From: Lysobacter sp. MMG2
GTDB lineage: Bacteria; Pseudomonadota; Gammaproteobacteria; Xanthomonadales; Xanthomonadaceae
Length of the DNA stretch: 64,000 nt
NCBI RefSeq assembly: GCF_016735495.2
Contig: NZ_JAERQY020000003.1
Coordinates: forward strand, 124,001-188,000
Reading direction: 5' to 3'
This document shows positions 50,183 through 59,350 of the stretch, piece after piece. A model generated the notes under the pieces. The model searched no databases, was not told the DNA's origin, and saw only the letters and a list, made by a program, of their open reading frames with translations. The translations under genes and the position numbers were made by a program. The first letter of the stretch is position 1; every line of letters begins with the position of its first letter.

Positions 50183-50299
50183 TTCCCTGTTCCTGACGGT
50201 GTGGAGCCATCGACTCTGCATGGCGCGCCGTCGCCGGTGAATCGGACGATTCGCAAATTCCCGCCACTTCGTCGGCGGCCCGCGGGCCGCCGCGTCCGA

Positions 50300-50818
50300 T
50301 CAGACGTTCACCACCATCGTGTCGGCGAAATGGTCGTGCAGGCAGCGACGCTCCTCGCCGAAGATCCACAGGATGTTGGCCAGCGAGAACGCCGCGCCGA
50401 GATACGGGATGCCGCTGATCAGGCCCGGCACGAAATAGCGCAGGCCGAGCAGGCGCAGCAGCCCGGCGCGTTCGCCGTCGGTGCGCACGATGCGGATGCC
50501 GATGACGCGCTTGCCGATGGTCTGGCCTTCGCGGGCCAGCAGGAACAGCGTGTAGACCATCAGCGCCAGCATCGCGATCACCGACAGTCCGATGAGCGAG
50601 CCGCCCAGTTCGCCGATGCCGCGTTCGGGCTTGAAGCGCAGGATGCCGATGAAGGCCGGCGCGAGCAGGACCAGGTTGATGCCCAGGTCGATCAGATAAG
50701 CCAGCAGGCGCGGCAGGCGCCCTGCTTTCACCAGGCCGTCGTCGTAGTGTTCGATCGGCGCGGTCGGCACCTGCGCGGCGGGCGCCGCGTAGGGATTGCG
50801 GTACTCGAAACCTTCCAT
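50300..50818 (-). CDS. RDD family membrane protein 3
   Basis: 172 residues, a paralogue of RDD 2: NPYAAPAAQVP at the N-terminus, RLLAYLIDLGINLVLLAPAF, GQTIGKRVIGIRIVRTDGE, and a C-terminus with SLANILWIFGEERRCLHDHF. Identity is highest in the last 25 residues. Separated from RDD 2 by 117 bp containing no clear terminator. Probably a tandem duplication. Confidence 0.85.
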   Translation of the reverse strand: MEGFEYRNPYAAPAAQVPTAPIEHYDDGLVKAGRLPRLLAYLIDLGINLVLLAPAFIGILRFKPERGIGELGGSLIGLSVIAMLALMVYTLFLLAREGQTIGKRVIGIRIVRTDGERAGLLRLLGLRYFVPGLISGIPYLGAAFSLANILWIFGEERRCLHDHFADTMVVNV

Positions 50819-50899
50819 GTGCTTCCCCGTTCCTGGGACGCCGCTCCGGGCGTCCTGTGGTGCGGTGACCGCGGCCCCCTGCCGCGCCCTGCCGCCCCG

Positions 50900-51439
50900 T
50901 TACCCGGCCATGCCGAGGTAGCGGTCCTTCAATCGTACATAGTGCGCGGCGCTGTAGTGCAACTGTTCGATCTCGCGATCGTCGAGGCGACGCACCAGGC
51001 GCGCCGGGTTGCCCACCCACAGCTCGGCCTCGCCGACCTGCTTGCCCGGCGCGACCACGGCACCGGCGCCGACGAAGCCGTGCTTGTGCACGCGCGCGCC
51101 GTCGAGGATGCGCGCACCCATGCCGATCAGGCAGAAGTCGTCGAGCGTGCAGGCGTGCAGGATCACGCCGTGGCCGATGGTGACGTCGTTGCCGACCACG
51201 GTCGGCAGGCCGCCCGGGCGGGTGAACGGGCCCTCATGGGTGACGTGGACGATGGTGCCGTCCTGCACGTTGCTGCGTGCGCCGATGTGGATCGAGTTGA
51301 CGTCGCCGCGGATCACGCAGCCGGGCCAGACGGACACGTCGTCGCCCAGGGTCACATCGCCGATCACCACCGCCGACGGATCGATGTAGACGCGCTCGCC
51401 CTGGACGGGAAAGGTGTCGAGGTAAGGTCGCGTGGTCAT
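50900..51439 (-). CDS. gamma-class carbonic anhydrase-like protein (YrdA type)
   Basis: 179 residues. Left-handed beta-helix made of hexapeptide repeats (VYIDPSAVVIGDVTLGDDV, VWPGCVIRGDV, GARSNVQDGTIVHV). Metal-binding histidines are visible in IVHVTHEG and IGHGVILHACTL, as in gamma-CA/YrdA. Hydratase activity is not certain. TAAACT stands 7 nt before the ATG with CCGGAG between, so either a leaderless or a very short leader is possible. Confidence 0.88.
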   Translation of the reverse strand: MTTRPYLDTFPVQGERVYIDPSAVVIGDVTLGDDVSVWPGCVIRGDVNSIHIGARSNVQDGTIVHVTHEGPFTRPGGLPTVVGNDVTIGHGVILHACTLDDFCLIGMGARILDGARVHKHGFVGAGAVVAPGKQVGEAELWVGNPARLVRRLDDREIEQLHYSAAHYVRLKDRYLGMAG

Positions 51440-51542
51440 GCTCCGGAGTTTAGCGCGCGAGGCACCTCACCCGGCTTCCGCGCGGCCGCGACGCCCCCCG
51501 GACCGCGCCGGTTTGGCCCCTGCGGCCGTCGCGGCCCGGGTC

Positions 51543-51548
51543 TACACT
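51543..51548 (+). promoter_or_regulatory. -10 element of the aldehyde dehydrogenase gene (probable leaderless start)
   Basis: TACACT, 7 nt, then the ATG at 51556. Same box and spacing as for xthA (54089). No Shine-Dalgarno sequence. Confidence 0.5.
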
Positions 51549-51555
51549 CGACCGT

Positions 51556-52992
51556 ATGGACATCACCGCCGACACGCCGCTCGACGAACTCGCCACCACC
51601 CGCGACGGCCTGCGCCGCGCCTGGCTGGCGCGCAAGCCAGACATCGCCCAGCGCCGCGCCGACCTGCTGCGCCTGCGCAAGGCGTTCCGCGAGCGCATCG
51701 GCTCGATGGACGAGGCGATCCGCGCCGACTTCGGCCACCGCAGCGAGCACGAGAACCTCCTGTCGGAGGCGATGATCGTGCTCGCCGAACTCGATCACGC
51801 CATCAAGCATCTGCGCCGCTGGACGAAACCGCGCCGCGCCGCCGTGGGCTGGCGCTTCTGGCCGGCCAGCGCGCGCATCGTGCCCGAGCCGGTGGGCGTG
51901 GTCGGCATCCTCTCGCCCTGGAACTACCCGGTGAACCTGGCGCTGGTGCCGCTGGTGTCGGCGATCGCGGCCGGCAACCACGTTTACCTAAAGCCGTCCG
52001 AACACACCCCGCGTACCAGCCGCTGGCTGCGCGAATTGGTGTCGGAGGTGTTCCCGGCCGACCGCGTCGCCGTCGCACTCGGCGGACCCGAGGTCGGCGC
52101 CGCGTTCGCCGCACTGCCCTTCGACCACCTGCTCTTCACCGGTTCCACCGCGGTCGGCCGCAAGGTGATGGCCGCCGCCGCGCCGAACCTGACGCCGGTG
52201 ACGCTGGAACTGGGCGGCAAGGCACCGGCGGTGGTGTGCCCGGATTTCCCGCTCGACCGCGCCGCCGCGCGCATCGCCACGGGCAAATGGTTCAACGCGG
52301 GCCAGACCTGCATCGGGGTGGACTACGTGCTGGTCGACGAAGCGCGCGTGAGCGCATTCGTCGAGGCAGTGCAGTCCGAACTGCGTGCGCGTTATCCCGA
52401 CTTCGAAGCCACACGCGACTACACCCGCATCATCAACGACGGCCAGTACGCGCGACTGCGCGGCTACGTCGACGATGCCCGCGCGCGCGGCGTGGTCGCG
52501 GTGGAACCCGTTACCGCCACGCTCGACGCCGCCGCACGCGAGCGCCTGGCGCGGGAACGACTGTTCCCGCCGACGCTGCTGGTGGAACCTCCGGCGGACA
52601 GCGAGGTCATGCGCAACGAGATCTTCGGGCCGATCCTGCCGGTGATTTCCTACCGCGGCCTCGACGATGCCATCGCGCGCATCCGTTCGATGGACCGGCC
52701 GCTGGCGCTGTATCCCTTCAGCAACGACGCGCGCGAGGTGAACAGGATCGTCGAAGCCGCGCTCGCGGGCGGTGTCACCGTCAACGACACGCTGCTGCAC
52801 TTCGGTGCGCACGACCTGCCCTTCGGCGGCATCGGCCCCAGCGGCATCGGCGCGATCCACGGCCGCACCGGATTCGACACCTTCAGCAAGCTGCTGCCGG
52901 TGTTCCGCCAGCGCCGCTTCGCCGGCAGCGATCTGCTGAAGCCGCCGTACCGGGGTTTCGTCGACCGCATGGTGCGCTTGCTGGTGCGTTGA
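51556..52992 (+). CDS. NAD(P)-dependent aldehyde dehydrogenase (coniferyl aldehyde dehydrogenase type)
   Basis: 478 residues. Catalytic Cys252 is in FNAGQTCIGVDY and the general-base Glu in TLELGGKAPAVV. The cofactor-binding SPWNYPVNLALVPLVSAIAAGN and FTGSTAVGRKVM are present, as is the C-terminal PFGGIGPSGIGAIHGRTGFDTFS. Length and pattern match the coniferyl aldehyde / fatty aldehyde dehydrogenase branch. Cytosolic or membrane-associated through its C-terminal hydrophobic tail; substrate range is an inference. Confidence 0.9.
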   Translation: MDITADTPLDELATTRDGLRRAWLARKPDIAQRRADLLRLRKAFRERIGSMDEAIRADFGHRSEHENLLSEAMIVLAELDHAIKHLRRWTKPRRAAVGWRFWPASARIVPEPVGVVGILSPWNYPVNLALVPLVSAIAAGNHVYLKPSEHTPRTSRWLRELVSEVFPADRVAVALGGPEVGAAFAALPFDHLLFTGSTAVGRKVMAAAAPNLTPVTLELGGKAPAVVCPDFPLDRAAARIATGKWFNAGQTCIGVDYVLVDEARVSAFVEAVQSELRARYPDFEATRDYTRIINDGQYARLRGYVDDARARGVVAVEPVTATLDAAARERLARERLFPPTLLVEPPADSEVMRNEIFGPILPVISYRGLDDAIARIRSMDRPLALYPFSNDAREVNRIVEAALAGGVTVNDTLLHFGAHDLPFGGIGPSGIGAIHGRTGFDTFSKLLPVFRQRRFAGSDLLKPPYRGFVDRMVRLLVR

Positions 52993-52996
52993 CGCC

Positions 52997-54013
52997 TCAG
53001 CCGGCGGCGAACGCGCGCAACGCCTGCACCGTGCGCTCCACGCCCTCGTCGTCCACGTCCAGGTGCGTCACCAGCCGGATCGCCGGCGTATAGCCGATCG
53101 ACACGCGGATGCGCGCATCGTCCAGCGCGCGGCGCAGGGCATCGTGGCGTTCCACCGGCACGTCGATGAACACCATGTTGGTGTGCTGCGCGACGACGTG
53201 GATGCCGTCCGCGCCGCGCAATCCTTCGGCGATGCGCGCGGCGCGCGCGTGGTCGTCGGCCAGGCGCGCGACGTGGTGATCCAGCGCGAACGACGCCGCG
53301 GCCGCGAGCATGCCCGCCTGGCGCATCCCGCCGCCGACGACCTTGCGCCAGCGCCTCGCGCTTTCGATCAGCTCGCGCGTGCCGAGCAGCACCGAGCCGA
53401 CCGGCGCGCCGAGCCCCTTCGACAGGCACACCGACACGCTGTCGAAGTGCCGCGCGATCTCGCGCGGCGCCACGCGCAGCGCGACGGCGGCGTTGAACAT
53501 GCGCGCGCCGTCCAGGTGCAACGACAGTCCGCGGCGATCGCACAGCGTGCGCGCATCGGCGAGGTAGGCCAGCGGCAACGCGCGGCCGTGCCAGGTGTTT
53601 TCCAGGCAAAGCAGGCGCGTGCGCGCGAAGTGCGGGTCGATCGGCTTGATCGCGCGCTCCATCGCGTCCAGCGGCAACGTGCCGTCGGGCGCGTGCACGA
53701 GCGGCTGCGGCTGGATCGAGCCCAGCACTGCCGCGCCGCCGCCTTCGTACTTGTAGGTGTGCGCGTCCATGCCGACGACGTACTCGTCGCCGCGCTGGCA
53801 GTGCGCCATCAGGCCGATCAGGTTGGACTGCGTACCGCTGGGCACGAACAGGCCGGCCTGGAAGCCAAGATCGTCGGCCAGCCGCGCCTGCAGCGCATTC
53901 ACCGACGGGTCCTCGCCGTAGACGTCGTCGCCCACCGGCGCGCGCATCATCGCCTCGCGCATGGCGACGGTGGGCTGGGTGACGGTGTCGCTGCGCAGGT
54001 CGATCCAGTGCAT
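52997..54013 (-). CDS. ltaE: low-specificity L-threonine aldolase
   Basis: 338 residues, PLP fold type I. IDLRSDTVTQPTVAMREAMMRA, GDDVYGEDPSVNALQ, and FVPSGTQSNLIGLMAHC match threonine aldolases. The PLP lysine is in SVCLSKGLGAPVGS, and LDGARMFNAAVAL supplies the ring-binding Asp. It cleaves threonine/allo-threonine to glycine and acetaldehyde. Convergent with the aldehyde dehydrogenase gene, 4 bp apart, so its acetaldehyde product could be oxidised by that neighbour (inference). Divergent from xthA. Confidence 0.92.
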   Translation of the reverse strand: MHWIDLRSDTVTQPTVAMREAMMRAPVGDDVYGEDPSVNALQARLADDLGFQAGLFVPSGTQSNLIGLMAHCQRGDEYVVGMDAHTYKYEGGGAAVLGSIQPQPLVHAPDGTLPLDAMERAIKPIDPHFARTRLLCLENTWHGRALPLAYLADARTLCDRRGLSLHLDGARMFNAAVALRVAPREIARHFDSVSVCLSKGLGAPVGSVLLGTRELIESARRWRKVVGGGMRQAGMLAAAASFALDHHVARLADDHARAARIAEGLRGADGIHVVAQHTNMVFIDVPVERHDALRRALDDARIRVSIGYTPAIRLVTHLDVDDEGVERTVQALRAFAAG

Positions 54014-54088
54014 GGCGGGGTCGGCTTCGGGAACTCCATCGAGTATGCCAGCGCACCGCGGCGGACTGGCAGTGCGCGGCCGGGCGGC

Positions 54089-54094
54089 TACACT
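54089..54094 (+). promoter_or_regulatory. -10 element of xthA (probable leaderless start)
   Basis: TACACT, 7 nt (TCGCGCC), then the ATG at 54102, so transcription would begin at the start codon. No Shine-Dalgarno sequence. Confidence 0.5.
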
Positions 54095-54101
54095 TCGCGC
54101 C

Positions 54102-54869
54102 ATGAAGATCGCCAGCTGGAACGTCAACTCCCTCAACGTGCGCCTGCCGCACCTGGAACAGTGGCTTGCGCAATCGCAGCCGGACATCGTCGCGCTGCAG
54201 GAGACCAAGCTGGAAGACGCACGCTTCCCCGATGATCCGCTCATCGCGATGGGTTACCGCAGCGTGTTCGCGGGGCAGAAGACCTACAACGGCGTCGCCG
54301 TGCTCTCGCGCGAGCGTGCCAGCGACGTGCAGGTCGGCGTGCCTGGCTTCGAGGACGAGCAGAAGCGCGTGATCGCCGCGACCGTGGGCGATCTGCGCAT
54401 CGTCAACCTGTACGTGGTGAACGGGCAGGACGTGGGCACCGACAAATACGCCTACAAGCTGCGCTGGCTGGAGGCCGTGCACGATTGGCTGGCGCAGGAA
54501 CTCCTCACCCATCCCCGGATGATCGTGCTGGGCGATTTCAACATCGCCCCGGACGACCGCGATGTGCACGACCCGGCGGTGTGGAACGACGACCACATCC
54601 TCACCTCGCGGGCCGAGCGCGATGCACTGCGCAGGCTGTATTCGCTGGGGCTGCACGATGCCTACCGCGCGCTCAACCCCGAAGAGGCGCAGTTCAGCTG
54701 GTGGGACTACCGGCAGGGCGGTTTCCGCCGCAACCTCGGCCTGCGCATCGACCTGACCCTGGTGTCCGAAGCGCTGCGCCCGCATGCGATGGCTTCGGGC
54801 ATCGATCGCGAGCCGCGCACGTGGGATCAACCGAGTGATCATGCGCCGGCGTGGGTGGAGCTGGGTTGA
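54102..54869 (+). CDS. xthA: exodeoxyribonuclease III (AP endonuclease)
   Basis: 255 residues. KIASWNVNSLNVRLPHLEQWL (metal site), the catalytic Glu in LQETKLEDARFP, LYVVNGQDVGTDKYAYKLRWL, DFNIAPDDRDVHDP with catalytic Asp/Asn, FSWWDYRQGGFRRNLGLRIDL and the terminal SDHAP His. All Mg-dependent EEP family landmarks. Base-excision repair of abasic sites. Confidence 0.95.
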   Translation: MKIASWNVNSLNVRLPHLEQWLAQSQPDIVALQETKLEDARFPDDPLIAMGYRSVFAGQKTYNGVAVLSRERASDVQVGVPGFEDEQKRVIAATVGDLRIVNLYVVNGQDVGTDKYAYKLRWLEAVHDWLAQELLTHPRMIVLGDFNIAPDDRDVHDPAVWNDDHILTSRAERDALRRLYSLGLHDAYRALNPEEAQFSWWDYRQGGFRRNLGLRIDLTLVSEALRPHAMASGIDREPRTWDQPSDHAPAWVELG

Positions 54870-54909
54870 GAGGGCTTGCGGTTGTAGCTGTCGCTTGAGC
54901 TTGAGCTTC

Positions 54910-54943
<34 letters not shown>

Positions 54944-54973
54944 CTTCGTCTTCTTCGGCAAAGGCCCTGGAGC

Positions 54974-55074
54974 CAAATCAAAATGGATTCCAGCTTTCGC
55001 AGGAATGACGTGACGGAGCGGAATGCGTGACGGCGTGGGTCCCGGCCTTCGCCGGGATGACGGGGAGTTCGGGT
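54974..55074. repeat. dispersed repeat module, copy 4 (reversed)
   Basis: ATCAAAATGGATTCCAGC, TTTCGCAGGAATGACG, then GGTCCCGGCCTTCGCCGGGATGACGGGG: the reverse of the module at 38688, including the ATTTTGAT edge. Upstream of the terminator at 55089. Confidence 0.75.
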
Positions 55075-55088
55075 TCCCGAGAAAAGCG

Positions 55089-55115
55089 AAGGCCCGGCAA
55101 GCCGGGCCTTTCGCC
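55089..55115. terminator. bidirectional rho-independent terminator
   Basis: Perfect stem AAGGCCCGGC-AA-GCCGGGCCTT with a T-rich run on both strands (TTTCGCCTT forward, TTCGCTTTTC reverse). Serves glsB on the minus strand and any readthrough from xthA. Confidence 0.8.
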
Positions 55116-55138
55116 TTGCACATCGCGTACGACGCGCC

Positions 55139-55411
55139 TCAGCGCACGCGACCTCGCCGGAACAGATTCACGATCGCCAGCAGCACGATCGCGCCGACCA
55201 GCGACATCAGCAGCCCGCTCAGGCTGAAGTCGCCGCTGTTGATATCGCCGCCCAGCCCGAACATCCCACCGAGCCATCCGCCGATGAAGGCGCCCACGAT
55301 GCCCACGATGATGTTCAGGAACAGGCCCTGCTGCGCGTCGGTGCGCATCACCAGGCTGGCGATCCAACCGATCACGCCGCCGACAATGAGCCAGATCAGG
55401 ATGCCCAACAT
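55139..55411 (-). CDS. GlsB/YeaQ/YmgE-type transglycosylase-associated membrane protein
   Basis: 90 residues with three membrane helices: IGWIASLVMR after the first, then NIIVGIVGAFIGGWLGGMFGLGG and a third (SLSGLLMSLVGAIVLLAIVNLF). Matches the stress-response membrane protein family YeaQ/GlsB by the WIIVGLIIGWIA-like start. Monocistronic with its own terminator. Function poorly known. Confidence 0.85.
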   Translation of the reverse strand: MLGILIWLIVGGVIGWIASLVMRTDAQQGLFLNIIVGIVGAFIGGWLGGMFGLGGDINSGDFSLSGLLMSLVGAIVLLAIVNLFRRGRVR

Positions 55412-55500
55412 GCTCGCGCCTCCTGCGATGAAGGGGGTGCCCCGCGCGGGGCGACGCGAGTCTGTGCCCGCCGATGTGACGGACGCGTGCAGCGACGTGC

Positions 55501-56874
55501 TCAGGCCGGCGCGTGCGGCTCGTGTGCGTGCAACAGCACTTCCAGCGCGTGGCGCGGGAGCTTGCCGGTCTCGTTGCGCGGCAAGGCGTCCACACGGCGC
55601 AGCGGACGCGGCAGGAACACCGGATCCAGCTGTTGCCGCAGCGCGTGGTGGATCGCCGCCTCGTCCAGTGTCGGCGCGACGACCAGCGCGGCGATGCGCC
55701 GCACGCCGATGGCGTCTTCCTCGTCGAGCTGGAACATCACGCCGTCCTCGACGCCCGGCACCGCCAGCAGCTTGCGCGTGAGGTCGCCCAGCGAGGCGCG
55801 CTTGCCGGCGATCTCGAGCAGGTCGGCGTTGCGTCCGCGCAGCTCGAAACGGCCATCGGCGTGGATTTCCATCAGATCCGCGAGCACCACCGGCTCGGCC
55901 AGGTGCGGTGCAAGCACGGCGGTCCCGTCCGGCTGCGGCGCCAGGCGCACGCCCGGCAGCGGCGTCCAGGCGATGTCGCGCGCCGTACGACGGCGAGCGA
56001 ACACGCAGGTTTCGGTGGAACCGAAGACTTCGCGCACTTCGCAGGCGTAGCGCACTTCAGCCTGCGCGGCGAGCTCCGACGGCAACGGCGCGGTCGCCGA
56101 GACGATGCCGGCCAGTGGCGGCAGGTCCAGGCCCGAGGCCACCAGCGCGCGCAGGTGCACGGGCGTGGTGATCAGCAGAGGCGGCGTCGGCGAATCGTGC
56201 AGCGCGCGCGCGACGTCGGCCGGGAACAACGGCCGCGCCGCATGCACGGCGACCGGCCCCAGCAGCGGCAGCAGCACCGACATCTCCATGCCGTACATGT
56301 GCTGCGGCGGCACGGTGGCGATGACGTGGGTGACGTCCTCGCGCAGCAGGCCGTCGAAAGCGGCGAGGTTCTGCGCGGTGCTGGTGCGGAAGCTGTCCCA
56401 GCGCTTGGTGTAGGCGCGCGGCTGGCCGGTGCTGCCGGAGGTGAAGCCGATCGCGACGAGCGCCTGCGCATCCAGGGCCAACGGCGGGCCGTCGAGCTCC
56501 TCCAGCTCCGCGGGCATGCGCACGCAGTGCGGCGGAGCGGGCGAGAGTTCGACGTCGGTCAGGCAGTAACTGTCCGGGTAATGCGTCAGCACCTGCTCGA
56601 CCACGCCCGGCGCGCGCGAGGACGGCATCAGCGTCGTCTGTCCGCGCACCGCCACCGCGCAGAAGGCGACGAGGTAGCGGTAGCGGTCTTCGCACAGGTT
56701 CAACGCGTGGCGCGCGGCCGGAAGCCGGGCGGCCAGCGCGCGCACGTGGCGGGCGAACGCGGCGCGGTCGATGGCGTGGCCGCCTTCGTCGAAGGCGATG
56801 GGAAGCGATGGCGCACCGTGCATAAGGGGCACGGGCGAGGACGGGACGATGGTGGATTCGACGACCGCGGACAT
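55501..56874 (-). CDS. AMP-dependent acyl/aryl ligase (XanA2-like)
   Basis: 457 residues, short for the ANL superfamily. AMP-binding GFTSGSTGQPRAYTKRW, a YGMEMSVLLPL core, VREVFGSTETCVF (A5 motif), ELRGRNADLLEIAGKRA and the C-terminal NETGKLPR with its catalytic Lys are present. In Xanthomonas, XanA2 activates 3-hydroxybenzoate for xanthomonadin synthesis; this enzyme is the likely counterpart and would load the aryl starter onto the ACP at 24363. Divergent from a PPTase. The start at 56874 is used; the ATG at 56823 is an alternative. Confidence 0.82.
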   Translation of the reverse strand: MSAVVESTIVPSSPVPLMHGAPSLPIAFDEGGHAIDRAAFARHVRALAARLPAARHALNLCEDRYRYLVAFCAVAVRGQTTLMPSSRAPGVVEQVLTHYPDSYCLTDVELSPAPPHCVRMPAELEELDGPPLALDAQALVAIGFTSGSTGQPRAYTKRWDSFRTSTAQNLAAFDGLLREDVTHVIATVPPQHMYGMEMSVLLPLLGPVAVHAARPLFPADVARALHDSPTPPLLITTPVHLRALVASGLDLPPLAGIVSATAPLPSELAAQAEVRYACEVREVFGSTETCVFARRRTARDIAWTPLPGVRLAPQPDGTAVLAPHLAEPVVLADLMEIHADGRFELRGRNADLLEIAGKRASLGDLTRKLLAVPGVEDGVMFQLDEEDAIGVRRIAALVVAPTLDEAAIHHALRQQLDPVFLPRPLRRVDALPRNETGKLPRHALEVLLHAHEPHAPA

Positions 56875-56962
56875 TTGGCGTTTGGCTGTGTTCTGCGGCG
56901 ACGCCGCTTCCCCTGGCGTTACTTTACGCTGGCGGCCGCCACGGCTCCCCAACGACTGTTTC
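56875..56962. promoter_or_regulatory. divergent promoter region, ligase and PPTase
   Basis: 88 bp shared by two divergent pigment-pathway genes. It contains TTACTTTACGCT around 56920, with -10-like boxes readable on both strands (TACTTT and TAAAGT). No operator recognised. Confidence 0.4.
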
Positions 56963-57562
56963 ATGTCCCTGTCCGAACCCGCAACGAAGTGCCGGACCCC
57001 GGTGCGCTGGGCCTGGCGGCCGCACCCGCCGCGCGCCCCGGCCGAGCCGCTGGCGCGCGAATGGCTGGCCGCGGAGCTGGGCGTGCCGCCGCCGGCCTTG
57101 CCGCTGGGTCGCGACGCGCGCGGCCGGCCGCGGCTGGGCGGCGCCCTGGGCGCCTGGGACTGCAATTGGAGCCACAGCGGCGACGGCCTGCTGATCGCGC
57201 TGGGTCACGGCGTGCGGGTCGGCATCGACCTGGAACACCTGCGCCCGCGAGCGCGTGCGCTCGATCTGGCGCAGCGCTACTTCACCGCGCCGGAGCTGGC
57301 CTGGCTGCACGCCGCGCCGTCCGCGGCGGTGCGCGACCACGGCTTCCTGCGCCTGTGGTGCGCGAAGGAAGCGGTGCTCAAGGCGCACGGGCACGGCATT
57401 TCCTTCGGCCTGCACCGCCTGCGCTTCGCCGAGTCGCCCGACGGTCTGCGCCTGGTCGAATGCGACCCCGCGCTGGGAGCGCCGGGCGACTGGTCGCTGC
57501 TCGAATTGCAGCCGGAGCCGGATTACCTCGGTGCGCTGGCGTGGCGAAGCCGGGATTCGTGA
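56963..57562 (+). CDS. 4'-phosphopantetheinyl transferase, Sfp type
   Basis: 199 residues. Mg/CoA motifs: [13 protein letters not shown] (69-80), VGIDLEHL with Asp89/Glu91, and [13 protein letters not shown] with Glu/Lys at 136 and 140. Converts apo-ACP to holo-ACP; the expected client is the pigment ACP at 24363. Xanthomonas needs an Sfp-type PPTase for xanthomonadin (family knowledge). The last codons fall inside a heptamer repeat, so the C-terminus (SRDS) is repeat-encoded. Confidence 0.88.
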   Translation: MSLSEPATKCRTPVRWAWRPHPPRAPAEPLAREWLAAELGVPPPALPLGRDARGRPRLGGALGAWDCNWSHSGDGLLIALGHGVRVGIDLEHLRPRARALDLAQRYFTAPELAWLHAAPSAAVRDHGFLRLWCAKEAVLKAHGHGISFGLHRLRFAESPDGLRLVECDPALGAPGDWSLLELQPEPDYLGALAWRSRDS

Positions 57563-57642
57563 TTCGTCAGGAGCGGCACGACGGCCCCCAAGGTACCCTG
57601 TGCGCGCTTTTACGAATCCCCAATCCCGAATCCCGAATCCCG
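57552..57642. repeat. inverted heptamer-type repeat between PPTase and rsmG
   Basis: GGGATTCGTGATTCGT on the left (57552-57567), and GCGCTTTTACGAATCCC followed by CAATCCCGAATCCCGAATCC on the right. The GCGCTTTT-R-CGAATCCC junction is shared with 48953. It covers the end of the PPTase gene. Confidence 0.7.
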
Positions 57643-57674
57643 GGCGTTCCCATTCCCCATTCCCGTTCCACCGC

Positions 57675-58337
57675 ATGAACACCCCCGCCCCCTTCGACCC
57701 CTCGCTGCGCCGCACCCTGGACGATGGCCTGCGCGCGCTCGCGCTGGACCCGACCGCGGCCGCGCCGCTGCTGGACTACCTCGCCCTGCTGCTGCGCTGG
57801 AACAAGACCTACAACCTCACCGCCGTGCGCGATCCGCACGAGATGGTGGTCAAGCACCTGCTCGATTCGCTGGCGATGCACCCGTACCTGGACGAGCTGG
57901 CCGCGCGCGGCGGGCACCTGGCCGACCTGGGCACCGGCCCGGGGCTGCCGGGGATTCCGCTGTCGATCGTCAAGCCGGGCCTGAAGGTCACGCTGGTGGA
58001 AAGCAACGGCAAGAAGGCGCGCTTCATGCGCGAAGCGATCCGCCAGCTGGGCCTGCCGGGCGCGCGCGTGGCCGAATCGCGCATCGAAGCGGTGGACGAG
58101 CCCGGCGCGTACGACGCGATCACCGCCCGCGCCCTGGCCACGCTGCCGCTGATCCTGGAACTGGGCGGCCACTTGCTCAAGCCCGACGGTCGCCTGCTGG
58201 CGATGAAGGGCGTGCACCCGGCCGACGAGATCGCCGCGCTGCCGCCGGGCTGGCGGGTCGAGGGCTCCCATCCGCTGCGGGTCCCGGGGCTTGACGCGGA
58301 GCGTCATCTGATCGTGATCGCCCGGGCAGGTTCGTAA
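57675..58337 (+). CDS. rsmG: 16S rRNA (guanine-527-N7)-methyltransferase RsmG
   Basis: 220 residues. N-terminal helical [24 protein letters not shown]-binding [32 protein letters not shown] and [10 protein letters not shown] define RsmG (GidB). Methylates G527 of 16S rRNA. Upstream of parA/parB as in many bacteria near the chromosome origin, although mnmG is not adjacent here. Confidence 0.95.
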   Translation: MNTPAPFDPSLRRTLDDGLRALALDPTAAAPLLDYLALLLRWNKTYNLTAVRDPHEMVVKHLLDSLAMHPYLDELAARGGHLADLGTGPGLPGIPLSIVKPGLKVTLVESNGKKARFMREAIRQLGLPGARVAESRIEAVDEPGAYDAITARALATLPLILELGGHLLKPDGRLLAMKGVHPADEIAALPPGWRVEGSHPLRVPGLDAERHLIVIARAGS

Positions 58338-58463
58338 ACCGGACGCAACCGTCGGTCTACCGGGACCGTCGCAAGTGCTTGATCCGGCGCAGCCCGCGCC
58401 CGCAGGCGCATGGCCGGAGCCCATACAGCTACCGGCGAAGGCGCGCGCGAGTTCCCATCCGGG

Positions 58464-58469
58464 CATAAT
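58464..58469 (+). promoter_or_regulatory. candidate -10 box of the parAB operon
   Basis: CATAAT in GGGCATAATCACC, about 65 nt before the parA ATG, leaving a leader with CAGGACGAG as ribosome site. No clear -35. Confidence 0.35.
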
Positions 58470-58534
58470 CACCGGTCCGGCCCCACGCCGGCCTCATTCC
58501 GCGCCTTAACCATTACCAGCCCAGGACGAGCCGC

Positions 58535-59350
58535 ATGGCCCGCATCATCGCCGTCGCCAACCAGAAAGGCGGGGTCGGCAAGACCACCACCGCCGTCAAC
58601 CTGGCCGCCGCGCTCGCGCGCACGCCCAAGCGCGTGCTGCTGGTCGACCTGGACCCGCAGGGCAACGCGACCATGGGCAGCGGCATCGACAAGCGCGAGA
58701 TCGAGACTTCGATCTGCGACGTGCTGCTGGGCGAAGCCGAGGCCCCGTCGATCCTCAAGCGCACCGCCGAGGAATTCGACCTGCTGCCGGCCAACATCGA
58801 GCTGACCGCGGCCGAAATCAGCCTGATGAGCGCCACCGACCGCGAGCAGCGCCTCAAGGCCGCGCTCGCCCCGCTGCGCGCCAACTACGACTACATCCTG
58901 ATCGACTGCCCGCCGGCGCTGTCGCTGCTCACGCTCAATGCGCTGACCGCGGCGGACTCGATCATCGTGCCGATGCAGTGCGAGTACTACGCGCTGGAAG
59001 GCATCAGCGCGCTGCTGGACACCATCGAAGCGCTCAAGGCCAGGCTCAATCCGGCGCTGGAGATCGAAGGCGTGCTGCGCACCATGTTCGACGTGCGCAA
59101 CAACCTCGCCAACGCGGTCTCGGCCGAACTCACCAAGCATTTCGGCGATCGCGTGTTCCGCACCATCGTGCCGCGCAACGTGCGCCTGGCCGAGGCACCG
59201 AGCTACGGCCAGAGCATCGTCGGCTACGACCGCGCCAGCCGGGGCGGCATTGCCTACATGGGCCTGGCCGGCGAAGTGCTGCGCCGCCAGCGCGAGCGCG
59301 ACACGGCAGCCAAGTCCGCACGCGCCGAAGTTAAGGAGACGACGGCATGA
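58535..59350 (+). CDS. parA: chromosome partitioning ATPase ParA (Soj)
   Basis: 271 residues, Walker-type ATPase. Deviant Walker A NQKGGVGKTTTAVNL (9-23), switch I LLVDLDPQGNATMGSG, switch II ILIDCPPALSLL, and the C-terminal PRNVRLAEAPSYGQSI. Works with ParB to separate origins. Four-nt overlap with parB (ATGA). Confidence 0.97.
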   Translation: MARIIAVANQKGGVGKTTTAVNLAAALARTPKRVLLVDLDPQGNATMGSGIDKREIETSICDVLLGEAEAPSILKRTAEEFDLLPANIELTAAEISLMSATDREQRLKAALAPLRANYDYILIDCPPALSLLTLNALTAADSIIVPMQCEYYALEGISALLDTIEALKARLNPALEIEGVLRTMFDVRNNLANAVSAELTKHFGDRVFRTIVPRNVRLAEAPSYGQSIVGYDRASRGGIAYMGLAGEVLRRQRERDTAAKSARAEVKETTA

